Source: a virus. Taken from it: a stretch of 25,724 nt of DNA. Both the position numbers and the translations under genes were made by a program. The notes under the pieces were generated by a model. It saw only the letters and a program-made list of their open reading frames with translations. It was not told the origin of the DNA and did not search any database. Location: the IMG/VR virus record IMGVR_UViG_3300007770_001109, positions 1 to 25,724 of that record. One strand, written 5' to 3'. Every line of letters starts with the position of its first letter. Within the stretch, counting starts at the first letter, position 1. Below, piece by piece: positions 1-7,437 of the stretch.

Positions 1-90
1 CAATGCTACAACATCACCACCATCGCCTGTTAAATACGAATTTATTTCTTTTTTTGTGCTAGATTCTCTTATAACTTTTGCTTTTTTCAT
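1..90 (-). CDS. N-terminal fragment of an unidentified protein (runs off left edge)
   Basis: An open frame starts at the ATG whose complement is at 88-90 and continues to the edge of the window, giving 30 residues beginning MKKAKVIRESSTKKEINSYL and ending in a Gly/Asp-rich stretch (TGDGGDVVAL). It starts one base after the stop codon of the gp62-like gene, the same tight packing seen through the window, so it is probably the next gene of the same transcript. In T4 the gene after gp62 is regA, but these residues do not resemble the RegA N-terminus. No function can be assigned from so short a piece. Confidence 0.5.
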   Translation of the reverse strand, partial: MKKAKVIRESSTKKEINSYLTGDGGDVVAL

Positions 91-91
91 T

Positions 92-517
92 TTATAATCC
101 CATTTGTTTTAATTCTTTACTTGTGTACCCATATAGAGAAATCAATTCTCTAATTTTATCTTTTGATAACAAATTTAAATAATCTTCTGATTCTGTTTGG
201 CTAATTTGAAAGTATTCCGAAATTTTCTGAATGACTTGTGTATTATAAATAGTACCTTTTTTCTTCTTAATATATTTTAAATATTGTTTACCTTTTGGTA
301 ATACGTTAGAATATACTAAATAAAGTTGTTTAGGTTTAAGATTTAATTTCTGTATTTCATTAACAAAATCTGCCCATTCCATCTTCATAGATAGAAATCT
401 ATGTATCATATAATTAGACCACTGCTTTTTCTCTGTTTCGTTTAGTGAATCCCAATACCCTTTGGTCTGTTTTTGAGTAATATGCGTGATGTGGTCGAAT
501 AGACCTTTATTTTTCAT
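92..517 (-). CDS. 62: Clamp-loader small subunit, gp62-like
   Basis: This 141-residue protein resembles the gp62 clamp-loader subunit of marine T4-like phages. It opens with an FDHITHIT-type segment, followed by an MIHRFLSM motif (residues 38-45), an internal VYSNVLPKGKQYLKYIKKKK segment, and a C-terminal pair of helices ending in LISLYGY. In T4, gp62 joins a gp44 tetramer to load the gp45 clamp on primer-template DNA. Here gp44 and gp45 are also present, but about 16 kb upstream in the transcript, beyond the accessory block. It has its own ATG with a weak AAAGG upstream and a 26-base gap from the preceding gene. The call rests on motif order and on the absence of any other gp62 candidate. 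T4 gp62 is longer (about 187 residues); marine homologues are usually shorter, as here. Confidence 0.75.
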   Translation of the reverse strand: MKNKGLFDHITHITQKQTKGYWDSLNETEKKQWSNYMIHRFLSMKMEWADFVNEIQKLNLKPKQLYLVYSNVLPKGKQYLKYIKKKKGTIYNTQVIQKISEYFQISQTESEDYLNLLSKDKIRELISLYGYTSKELKQMGL

Positions 518-543
518 AAATTAAAACCTTTTAAATAAATAGT

Positions 544-1212
544 TTAAAAATCTTCAAACCCATCCAAAAACTTTTCATACCAATCATTAATTTTTGCATC
601 AATTAATAATGTAACTCTATTAGTATCACCGTCATTCCATAAACCATGTATTTTCTTCGCAAATGTAACGTGATACATTACTCCAGGTTTGAATTGCACC
701 AATGTATAGAGTCCTTTAAATCTTTCTTTAAAGTTCTTAAGCGCAGTACCATCTTTATCATAAGGAACTTCATCCGTCCAGTTGATGCCATTCTTTATTC
801 CATCTTTTTCATAGAGTAATCTAATATCTTCTGGTATATAATCTAAATCCGTTGCCGCCAACCAACAATCATCATTTGTAACAATAGGTATTTGAACTCT
901 TTTTACATCCTCACCCATATCAGTATCTTCATGTAATCCATAAGATGAATGGGCATTTCTTCTCATTAATCTAAATCCAGTTATCTCTGTTTCGAAACTA
1001 TCAAAGATTTCTTTAAAATATGGAGTGTAACCCAATACTCCCCTCAATGGTACATTATTATGATGTTTTTTATGTGATTCTGCTATCTCATTAATACTCG
1101 GTAATGATATACAATGACCGAACGCTCCATCTTCATATTTAAATCGTTCTTCTACAAACTTTTTATCTTTATTTAATTTTTCTATATCGTATTTTTTACA
1201 ATGACGTTTCAT
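544..1212 (-). CDS. Aspartyl/asparaginyl beta-hydroxylase-like 2-oxoglutarate oxygenase
   Basis: The 222-residue protein has the signature of the Asp/Asn beta-hydroxylase cupin family. An HxD iron-binding pair is at H94-E95-D96, in a segment preceded by RLMRRNAHSS and followed by KRVQIPIVTNDDCW. A distal part has His181 or His189 and Arg199 (WNDGDTNRVTLLID), as expected for the third iron ligand and the 2-oxoglutarate-binding arginine. Members hydroxylate Asp, Asn or other substrates using Fe(II), O2 and 2-oxoglutarate. The substrate here is unknown. It overlaps the end of the sulfotransferase gene by 17 bases and is the last accessory gene before gp62. It is one of three distinct 2-oxoglutarate oxygenase types in the window. 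Which histidine is the distal ligand is not certain. Confidence 0.7.
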   Translation of the reverse strand: MKRHCKKYDIEKLNKDKKFVEERFKYEDGAFGHCISLPSINEIAESHKKHHNNVPLRGVLGYTPYFKEIFDSFETEITGFRLMRRNAHSSYGLHEDTDMGEDVKRVQIPIVTNDDCWLAATDLDYIPEDIRLLYEKDGIKNGINWTDEVPYDKDGTALKNFKERFKGLYTLVQFKPGVMYHVTFAKKIHGLWNDGDTNRVTLLIDAKINDWYEKFLDGFEDF

Positions 1213-1879
1213 AAATATTAAAATCCTTTGGCCAATAAACCTTTATTATATCTTTAATTAAAATCCTATCTTCCTTTAAAAATTTTTGTGATATATTTTC
1301 TACTGGTAAACCTTTTAAGTGAGTTTCGTTCCATATAGTATCAAAATCTTCAATTTTAAAATTTCTCCAGTTTAAAAAATCAAAATAAGATTGTGAATCA
1401 GTTTCATCTTTTTTTCTATCATTAAAATAAACAAACCATTCTAAAAAACTTCTCTCTTTACCACCAATGAAAAATTCTTTTTTTAGTTCTCCCTCGAAAT
1501 CATATACACTTCCATCTGGCTGGTATATTATAGGAAATTCTCTTTGACCAACTGCCCCCATTTTTCTAAAATTATATAACGATATTATTCTATCAATAGG
1601 ATTTCTAAGTATAGTATAATACTTTACTTTTTGATTAGGAAAATATTCTTCCAAGCCATTGAAAACACCATGTCCAAAAACTATTTTAACTCTATCTAAA
1701 TCTAAATATTTTAAATATGCTTTTATTCTTGAATGTGGTTCTGTTTTATTAAAACTTAAATCTTTAGGTATTTTACGAGTATATAACTCTAAATACTCAT
1801 CCTCATTCAAATTAGATTTTATATATTCACCTACGGATGTCCCACCACATTTCTGTATGTGTAATAAGGCCTTTACCAA
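1196..1879 (-). CDS. Sulfotransferase (PAPS-dependent, sulfotransferase family 2-like)
   Basis: The 227-residue protein carries both PAPS-binding motifs of sulfotransferases. The 5'-phosphosulfate loop HIQKCGGTS is at residues 7-15, and the 3'-phosphate motif LRNPIDRIISLYN is at 91-103, preceded by the usual FGH segment. Such enzymes move sulfate from PAPS to a hydroxyl, commonly on a sugar or a tyrosine. The frame is open from a TTG at 1903, but the better start is the TTG at 1877-1879. It lies six bases after AGGAGAGGT and overlaps the stop of the upstream oxygenase by only seven bases. There is no PAPS synthase in the window, so PAPS would come from the host. Its neighbours are two 2-oxoglutarate oxygenases, which could supply a hydroxyl acceptor (inference). 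Confidence 0.8.
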   Translation of the reverse strand: MVKALLHIQKCGGTSVGEYIKSNLNEDEYLELYTRKIPKDLSFNKTEPHSRIKAYLKYLDLDRVKIVFGHGVFNGLEEYFPNQKVKYYTILRNPIDRIISLYNFRKMGAVGQREFPIIYQPDGSVYDFEGELKKEFFIGGKERSFLEWFVYFNDRKKDETDSQSYFDFLNWRNFKIEDFDTIWNETHLKGLPVENISQKFLKEDRILIKDIIKVYWPKDFNIYETSL

Positions 1880-2430
1880 TTTAATACCTCTCCTGTAAAC
1901 CAAGTTACTAATTGTTTTCTAACTCCGAATGTTACTTCTGTAACTCTATGTGGTACAATCATTGGTAATTGTACCATCTGGCCAATAGCCGGAGTTAATG
2001 TTTCTACATCATAAGAATCATCTTGACTATAAAAATTGCCCTTAGATGAAATATTCCAATTGAATACTTGTAATTCTCCACCACCATAATCATCATTTAA
2101 ATTAGTAGAGCAAGTTACTCTCTTTATCCCTCTACAGTCATCTACATGCATCCCTACCTTATCCCCCTCATTATATACTTTCAATATCAATGGCCAGATT
2201 CCAGTACAATTGGCGAAGTTACCTATATCCATATTCCCATTTAATCTATCGTATACCCACTCATCTGCCTTCACAACCACATCTTCTACATCATATTTAT
2301 CAAACCCATTCATATATGATAATTCAAACTCCGGTGATAATTTTTTACGTTTGATTAATTCGGTATCCATTTTTAATATTTCATTACACTCATCTTTAGT
2401 GAAAATTGTTTTTACTATATACTTATCCAT
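1873..2430 (-). CDS. 2-oxoglutarate/Fe(II) oxygenase, prolyl-4-hydroxylase (P4Hc) type
   Basis: The 185-residue protein matches the compact P4H-type double-stranded beta-helix oxygenases common in marine phages. The iron ligands are visible as H95-V-D97 in YNEGDKVGMHVDDCRG and H161 in VPHRVTEVTFGVRKQ. R171 is the expected 2-oxoglutarate carboxylate ligand. A GGGEL turn (116-120) lies between them, as in the family. Members hydroxylate prolyl or other side chains; the substrate here is unknown. The start codon overlaps the last codons of the AmpG-like gene by eight bases, and its stop overlaps the start of the sulfotransferase gene. Translational coupling along the chain is likely. Confidence 0.85.
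   Translation of the reverse strand: MDKYIVKTIFTKDECNEILKMDTELIKRKKLSPEFELSYMNGFDKYDVEDVVVKADEWVYDRLNGNMDIGNFANCTGIWPLILKVYNEGDKVGMHVDDCRGIKRVTCSTNLNDDYGGGELQVFNWNISSKGNFYSQDDSYDVETLTPAIGQMVQLPMIVPHRVTEVTFGVRKQLVTWFTGEVLNW
1886..1894 (-). promoter_or_regulatory. Ribosome binding site deciding the sulfotransferase start
   Basis: The minus strand reads AGGAGAGGT here, followed by six bases and then TTG at 1879-1877. The site lies inside the last codons of the upstream oxygenase gene. It would be inside the coding sequence if translation began at the earlier TTG (1903), so it argues for the downstream start. Confidence 0.6.
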
Positions 2431-3625
2431 TTGCTTTATCTCCCCTATCTATAAATTTTATCAATATTAAACCAGGAATTGCAATTAAAGTACAAAATAT
2501 AAAAAAGTATTCCCAACCTATTGACTCTACTAAAAATCCTGTTTGTGATGTAAATATAGTTCTTGGTATTGATACAAAACTTGACAACAAGGCATATTGT
2601 GTTCCTGTAAACTTTACATTAGTAAGTAAAGCAATATATGATATAAACACGGCAGTTCCTAAACCAGAACAAAAACTCTCAAATGATCCTACTGAACAAA
2701 GTAAAATTAGATTTGGTTCTACCCAACTCAATATAACATATCCAAAAGTAGATACCATTTGTAATATACCAAAATAAAATAATCCCTTCATTATATTATT
2801 ATATTTTACCAACAAAATCCCACCAATAAAACTTCCAAGAAGTGTCATCCAAGTACCTATAAACTTCATATATCCAATTTGAGATTTAGTGTATTCTAAA
2901 TCCAGATAATAGGGTACACTCATAAAAAAAGCTAACATATCACCAATTTTGTAAATAAAAAGAAATGCCAATATAATAAATGCTTTATTCTTACGAAAAT
3001 AATCCAATAATGGTTCTATAATTGATTCTCTTATCTTAACTACATAATCATTCTCATCACATATCAATGTAGTAAAAATACCAATACCCATAAGACTTGA
3101 TAAATATAAAAATACAGAATTAAATGATATATAATCTGATAAAATAAATCCTACTGAACCAACAACTGCCATTGCTACTCTATAACCAATTACATATAAA
3201 GAAGATGCCAATGGTAAATGTTTCTCAGATACATTTTCTCGTCTATATGCGTCCACTAATATATCTTGAGTGGCCGAGAAAAATGATAATAATAAACATA
3301 ACATTCCAAGTCCGAATAATTGAGTAGAAATATCAATAAAATAAATTCCGATCGCAGTCAAAATTATAGATACTTGACTTAATAACAACCACCCTCTCCT
3401 TCTACCCAAAAATGGTAAAGAAAACCTATCTAAAAATGGTGCCCACATAAATTTCAAAGAATATGGTAATCCAACTAACCCAAATATACCTATCGTAGAC
3501 AAATCAATTCCAAAGTCTTTCATCCAAGCCTGTAAAATAGAAAGTGTCATTAATAATGGAACTCCTGCAGAAAATCCCATTAGTAAACTAACTATACAAT
3601 CCTTATTTATATAATCTTTAATCAT
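2423..3625 (-). CDS. ampG: AmpG-type muropeptide permease (MFS)
   Basis: The 400-residue hydrophobic protein has about 12 predicted membrane segments and the hallmark stretches of the AmpG family. These are GFSAGVPLLMTLSILQAW (17-34), VGLPYSLKFMWAPFLDRF (51-68), LGRRRGW (73-79), TQDILVDAYRRE (119-130), YVIGYRVAM (144-152) and, near the C-terminus, GTQYALLSSF. AmpG carries GlcNAc-anhydro-MurNAc peptides from the periplasm to the cytosol of Gram-negative bacteria for cell-wall recycling. E. coli AmpG is longer (491 residues, with extra C-terminal membrane segments); this form is shorter but full length for a 12-segment MFS protein, with no internal break. It overlaps the PP-loop gene upstream by eight bases and the P4H gene downstream by eight. 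A phage-borne copy is unusual. The family is secure; the substrate is inferred. Confidence 0.88.
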   Translation of the reverse strand: MIKDYINKDCIVSLLMGFSAGVPLLMTLSILQAWMKDFGIDLSTIGIFGLVGLPYSLKFMWAPFLDRFSLPFLGRRRGWLLLSQVSIILTAIGIYFIDISTQLFGLGMLCLLLSFFSATQDILVDAYRRENVSEKHLPLASSLYVIGYRVAMAVVGSVGFILSDYISFNSVFLYLSSLMGIGIFTTLICDENDYVVKIRESIIEPLLDYFRKNKAFIILAFLFIYKIGDMLAFFMSVPYYLDLEYTKSQIGYMKFIGTWMTLLGSFIGGILLVKYNNIMKGLFYFGILQMVSTFGYVILSWVEPNLILLCSVGSFESFCSGLGTAVFISYIALLTNVKFTGTQYALLSSFVSIPRTIFTSQTGFLVESIGWEYFFIFCTLIAIPGLILIKFIDRGDKANG

Positions 3626-4364
3626 TTAATATATCGTTATAATTAGATTTCCGTTTAATAAATCCATAATCGGATTGGCAACACCCAATCGTTTCATCAT
3701 CATACTCTACCACTCCCCCACAGATAGACCCATTTGGTTTTGGCCATCTACAAGACCAAGTATTTTCAAGTACGTTTTTAAAATCGTGATTAATGGAATC
3801 TTGAATCATTTCTTTTCTATAAGTTTTTGAAATTGGAAACTTCCAATATTTGTAAATATCTAACTCTCTAATTTCAGAATGAGATATAGAAAAATCATCG
3901 TTCATATGTTCTCTCAACAATTGAGTTGCTGGTGAATAACCACCAACATTAATATCTTTTTCATAACCAATTTCAAAAATTTCCTTTCGATGTAGTGCAT
4001 ATTGTGCCATAAAAAAATTTTGATCAATAAGTCTATAACTATGATTATATTCTTCATGTAGAAATCTAATCTTTTTATAAACTTCTTTATTTATTGGAAA
4101 TTCATCTATTAATATCGTTGGTGGAAATAGACTTTCTGTATAAGGAAATTGTTTAATTATCATTTCTCTTAACTTTTCCATAACCTTAACTTCCACCTCT
4201 CTACTATCTCTACCTAACGGATAAGGTGGATAATAACCATCACAAGGAAAGTTCAAATAATAAGTTTGTATTGGTTTTTTATCTATTATAACTCTTTTGC
4301 AAACCAAATAAGTGGAATCTATACCACCACACCAAAAAATATTATGTTCTTTTTCCGAATACAT
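3618..4364 (-). CDS. PP-loop ATP pyrophosphatase, QueC-like
   Basis: The 248-residue protein has an N-terminal PP-loop, WCGGIDST (11-18), the variant SGGxDS motif used by N-type ATP pyrophosphatases to adenylate a carboxyl, carbonyl or thiol-acceptor group. Its C-terminal region has NTWSCRWPKPNG followed by spaced cysteines (C205, C215, C228, C229). This recalls the zinc-binding WSC...C..C..C region of QueC, the 7-cyano-7-deazaguanine synthase. The order PP-loop, helical middle and Cys cluster fits QueC/ExsB relatives, but the Cys spacing is not canonical. No FolE, QueD, clear QueE or tRNA/DNA transglycosylase is seen, so a deazaguanine role is not supported. Its start overlaps the end of the radical SAM gene by 23 bases, which suggests the two enzymes act together. 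Confidence 0.65.
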   Translation of the reverse strand: MYSEKEHNIFWCGGIDSTYLVCKRVIIDKKPIQTYYLNFPCDGYYPPYPLGRDSREVEVKVMEKLREMIIKQFPYTESLFPPTILIDEFPINKEVYKKIRFLHEEYNHSYRLIDQNFFMAQYALHRKEIFEIGYEKDINVGGYSPATQLLREHMNDDFSISHSEIRELDIYKYWKFPISKTYRKEMIQDSINHDFKNVLENTWSCRWPKPNGSICGGVVEYDDETIGCCQSDYGFIKRKSNYNDILND

Positions 4365-5277
4365 CTTTATCTAAAACCTTTTCCCTTGTATCATCATAAG
4401 CTGGACACATATTACATATATCCTCTTCTTCCTGTCTCATCCAATTTACCATTTCTTCAAGAGTTGCATCACCACTTAAAGGTTTGTATTTAAGATACGG
4501 TTTCCATTTAGGGTGAGTATGTAAACCAAATTTTGTTAACGCACTTTTTAAATATGCTATAGGTGGACATTTCCATAAAGTATTTTCATATAACTGAACA
4601 TTTTGAACTCCACCATTTGCCCAAGAACATTGACAAATCTCCCAACTTTTTCTGGGTTCTTTATCTTCATAAGGTCTCATAGTTACACCATGTCCTTTAT
4701 ATTGTTTTCTCCAAATACCGTCATTATGAATTCTTCCACCACCCAAATCCACAGCATCAGTACCAGTCCATCCAAAGCCTTCAGTATAATCGAAAGACCT
4801 ATAATCTAATCCCTCGTCTGACCACCTTCGTAATTTTTCTTTTACTGGAGTAATCATATCGAGATATTTTTTCTCTTTGGAATGTTCTGTTAATTTTAAA
4901 ACTATTTTATTATCAATTAAAACTCTTTTTAAATTTTTATGTTTATGTAAATAAGTTCCGTTTGTAAAAAGTAGAATATTATTATTCGGAACATATTTTC
5001 GTGTCATCTTCAACATATCAACCAAATGTCTATTAAGTGTAGGTTCTCCACCCAATAAGCGAACCTCTAATTCCAATTGATTGAATTTGTCACTCCATGT
5101 TTTCAGATATTCTTCAAATCTTTCAAGTCCTAAATAACCACCAATTTTATAATTAGAATAATGATCACAACCATTACAAAAAAAATTACACATATTAGTT
5201 AAATGTATATTAGTACAATAGTCAAATGGTTTTTTATATTTATAAGGTTTATCTTTATTATCTCTAATATAATCCAT
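4342..5277 (-). CDS. Radical SAM enzyme with C-terminal cysteine cluster
   Basis: The 311-residue protein has the radical SAM cluster motif CNFFCNGC (C30, C34, C37; CxxxCxxC) and the SAM-binding LLGGEPTLN segment (74-82). Additional cysteines at C215, C217, C237, C288 and C291 look like ligands for a second metal cluster of the SPASM/twitch kind. Such enzymes use a 5'-deoxyadenosyl radical to modify peptides, nucleotides or cofactors. The start has AAAGGT at a good distance, and the 3' end overlaps the PP-loop ATPase gene by 23 bases. A second radical SAM protein of similar plan lies at 14773-15552. The substrate is unknown. A SPASM-type auxiliary cluster would point to peptide modification, but that is inference. 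Confidence 0.8.
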   Translation of the reverse strand: MDYIRDNKDKPYKYKKPFDYCTNIHLTNMCNFFCNGCDHYSNYKIGGYLGLERFEEYLKTWSDKFNQLELEVRLLGGEPTLNRHLVDMLKMTRKYVPNNNILLFTNGTYLHKHKNLKRVLIDNKIVLKLTEHSKEKKYLDMITPVKEKLRRWSDEGLDYRSFDYTEGFGWTGTDAVDLGGGRIHNDGIWRKQYKGHGVTMRPYEDKEPRKSWEICQCSWANGGVQNVQLYENTLWKCPPIAYLKSALTKFGLHTHPKWKPYLKYKPLSGDATLEEMVNWMRQEEEDICNMCPAYDDTREKVLDKDVFGKRT

Positions 5278-5294
5278 TTACAACCTTTTTTTAT

Positions 5295-6857
5295 TTAATA
5301 CTCCCACAAAGAAGAACTGAATGATGCTGACATTTGAGTTAATATATTTTCAGTATACTGTGCTACGTTGGTACTATAATTAGACCAATTATATGTAGTT
5401 CCACTGGCAATATTATATGATAATAAATCCATTTCTTGGTTATGTGCATCTGATCCAGAATATGCCCCAGTATACGATGCCGTATTTGGTTCGAAAATCG
5501 TATACATTCTATTTTCAAACAATACCAACTTATCATCACAAAATAAAGACCTATTATAAGAAGTTGAATCCGATCCACTTCCTGCAGTTTGTCCATAAAT
5601 CAAGTCTTGATTCGGTGCTGTACCCACACTACCAACAGTTCCTTCTCCCATTGATGAACTAACATAAACATCACCAACCAATACATCCGAAGCCTTTGTT
5701 ATTTTCCAAGTACTTCCACTCTTAATAGGAATTAAAGCAGTGCTATCAAAAACTGTTCCATCAATAGTTACACATTCCTCACTATAATCTGGATAAAATA
5801 CAAACTTATTACTGCTTGTTGTAAAATTAAAACTACCTGTATATGAAGTATAAAATCCTTGTCTTTCACTTGGTATATTGTATTCAAAAGAATCCAAATT
5901 TAAATCATCAATTTTTACGGTTTTAATACTATCTGAATTATCAGAAATACTTGATGAATGTATTTGTAACGGTGTTTTTGTACTACCATCTGCCAATGTG
6001 ATATTTGTATTCTCACCACAAACACCAGCATATACTAACTTACGTTTTAACTTCAAATCTTTATCAGAATAATCAGTAAGTGTGCTTCTTCTAAATGAAA
6101 TGCGACCATCACCAACATTTCTATGACTACTAATTGGAATTACAGTACCATCTTCCGTTAATACTACTCTATAACTAATATCTCCTGTAAAATATCCCCA
6201 TTTATTATTATCTGGTGGATAGTATTTTTCAACAAATGAGGCAGTTACTGCCTCATTTGACGCAGATATAGTAGTATTATTATCACTAGACTCATAAAAT
6301 GATAAACCGGCTCCAGTATCCATAGTGGACACTTTCCAAACAAAATCTGGAATTCCTGTATCGTTATGAGATGCAATTTGATTTGATCCTGTATTTGGTA
6401 TCAGACTTCCACTACCTATTTCGTTTACAAAGTTTATAAGATTTAATTTATCAACTGCATGATAATCTAATTTACTATTTATACAACTAGTTACTCTCAA
6501 ATCTAATGTAGTACTACTATCTATTTCATCTAACCCCTCCACATATTGATTTTGATCTATATATATTGAAGATGAAATATCATGTGTAGCAAGACTTGAG
6601 GAAAGTTTTGCAAAGACTTCAGGTGATACAGATGTTAAAGTATTACCAATCCAATCTATCGCATAATATGCATAATCGGAGTGATGTACTTTAACTTCAG
6701 TTAAACTTTGATCTGAGCAATACTGTGCTAATGCATCAAAATCAAAATTATACTCTGGTCTGCTATATCCCCCCATAGATACATCTGTATTTATTTCTAT
6801 TAATTTTAATGAACCAGAAGATGCAATCCAATCAAAACTAACTACTGTACTTTTCAT
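5295..6857 (-). CDS. ATP-grasp-like protein with Hint-like and Ser-rich C-terminal region
   Basis: This 520-residue protein matches no single family that I can name with certainty. Its first ~275 residues look like an ATP-grasp ligase: LKLIEINTD (17-25), DKLNLINFVNE (136-146), IPDFVWKVSTMDTGAG (169-184, K175 a candidate ATP lysine), FVEKYYP (208-214) and ISYRVVLTEDGTVIPISSHR (227-246). Several of these match the protein at 12613-13467. From C280 the sequence becomes Hint-like: CGENTNITLADGS (280-292), then VTIDGTVFDSTALIPI followed by W384 and ASDVLVGDVYVSSSMGEG (389-406). This resembles the first and W...DL.VGD blocks of Hint/intein folds. The usual His of the second block and the terminal His-Asn are missing. 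The last 80 residues are Ser/Tyr/Asn-rich, like a virion protein. It has its own GGAG ribosome binding site and a 43-base leader. A structural protein remains possible. Confidence 0.5.
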   Translation of the reverse strand: MKSTVVSFDWIASSGSLKLIEINTDVSMGGYSRPEYNFDFDALAQYCSDQSLTEVKVHHSDYAYYAIDWIGNTLTSVSPEVFAKLSSSLATHDISSSIYIDQNQYVEGLDEIDSSTTLDLRVTSCINSKLDYHAVDKLNLINFVNEIGSGSLIPNTGSNQIASHNDTGIPDFVWKVSTMDTGAGLSFYESSDNNTTISASNEAVTASFVEKYYPPDNNKWGYFTGDISYRVVLTEDGTVIPISSHRNVGDGRISFRRSTLTDYSDKDLKLKRKLVYAGVCGENTNITLADGSTKTPLQIHSSSISDNSDSIKTVKIDDLNLDSFEYNIPSERQGFYTSYTGSFNFTTSSNKFVFYPDYSEECVTIDGTVFDSTALIPIKSGSTWKITKASDVLVGDVYVSSSMGEGTVGSVGTAPNQDLIYGQTAGSGSDSTSYNRSLFCDDKLVLFENRMYTIFEPNTASYTGAYSGSDAHNQEMDLLSYNIASGTTYNWSNYSTNVAQYTENILTQMSASFSSSLWEY

Positions 6858-6870
6858 ATTTAATTCTCCA

Positions 6871-6905
6871 AGTAATGGTCGCTATATATAATAAATATCA
6901 TTACT
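6871..6905 (-). repeat. Inverted repeat / AT-rich element between PIG-L and ATP-grasp/Hint genes
   Basis: Seven-base perfect arms AGTAATG (6871-6877) and CATTACT (6899-6905) flank a 21-base AT-rich loop containing TATATATAATAAATAT. The element covers most of the gap ahead of the 520-residue gene, just upstream of its GGAG ribosome binding site. A related element lies ahead of the sliding-clamp gene (19236-19270). It could act as an RNA hairpin or as a promoter region; the sequence alone does not say which. Confidence 0.45.
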
Positions 6906-7437
6906 TTTGATATTTTATAAAAGATTCATTATAGAAATAATTTTCTAACATGGGTAAATATATTAACCCAAGTTCTTTCATTTGACTTTTATAATAATTT
7001 AACAATTTTAATTTTTGTTTAACCTCATCCAAACTTAAACCTTTTCCGTGATTATCAAAACAATATAAGTTATCCAAATCTGGAATTTCTTTCTCTACGC
7101 ACTCAAAAACTTGTCTATGATGTGGATGTTCATAATTATTATCACCAACTTCATTATGAGTTAAAACCATATTCCAATTTTCCTCTCTTAATGTTTTATG
7201 TAACTTCTTTCTAATACCTTCTGTATCTAAATCCACTTTCCATTCATCATGAAAATTCCATATTTCATAATCTACCTTTACTCTTTTCATTACACTTTCA
7301 AACTCAGACCTTCTAACTGTATTATCTCCATTAGTGACACAAATAACTTTATGAATAAATCCATAAGTCAATAATGAATTTCCTGCAAAAATTGTCTCAT
7401 CATCTGGATGTGCAACAATTAATAAATTATTTAACAT
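6901..7437 (-). CDS. PIG-L/LmbE-type zinc-dependent N-deacetylase
   Basis: The 178-residue protein begins with the family signature AHPDDE (9-14), which supplies zinc ligands and the catalytic aspartate. It also contains THNEVGDNNYEHPHHRQVF (93-111), which supplies the distal histidine ligands. PIG-L enzymes remove N-acetyl groups from GlcNAc-containing substrates (GlcNAc-PI, mycothiol and bacillithiol precursors, lipid or polysaccharide sugars). It overlaps the preceding SGNH-like gene by 11 bases. Next to sugar kinase, GT25 and SGNH-like genes, a role in trimming an N-acetyl sugar of a glycan is plausible, but the substrate is not shown. The length is at the short end of the family and both metal motifs are complete. 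Confidence 0.85.
   Translation of the reverse strand: MLNNLLIVAHPDDETIFAGNSLLTYGFIHKVICVTNGDNTVRRSEFESVMKRVKVDYEIWNFHDEWKVDLDTEGIRKKLHKTLREENWNMVLTHNEVGDNNYEHPHHRQVFECVEKEIPDLDNLYCFDNHGKGLSLDEVKQKLKLLNYYKSQMKELGLIYLPMLENYFYNESFIKYQK

Noticed and set aside
2406-2777. Plus-strand open frame of 123 codons
   Set aside because: It lies entirely opposite the AmpG-like and P4H-type genes, which have strong family evidence. Its translation is low-complexity and it has no ribosome binding site.
3618-5277. 7-deazaguanine DNA modification locus
   Set aside because: A QueC-like protein and a radical SAM protein are present, but FolE, QueD and a transglycosylase are not, and the radical SAM protein is larger than QueE with extra Cys. 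Not claimed.
5363-5596. Minus-strand 77-codon frame within the ATP-grasp/Hint-like gene
   Set aside because: It overlaps the long frame in a different phase, with no separate start signal or recognisable family.
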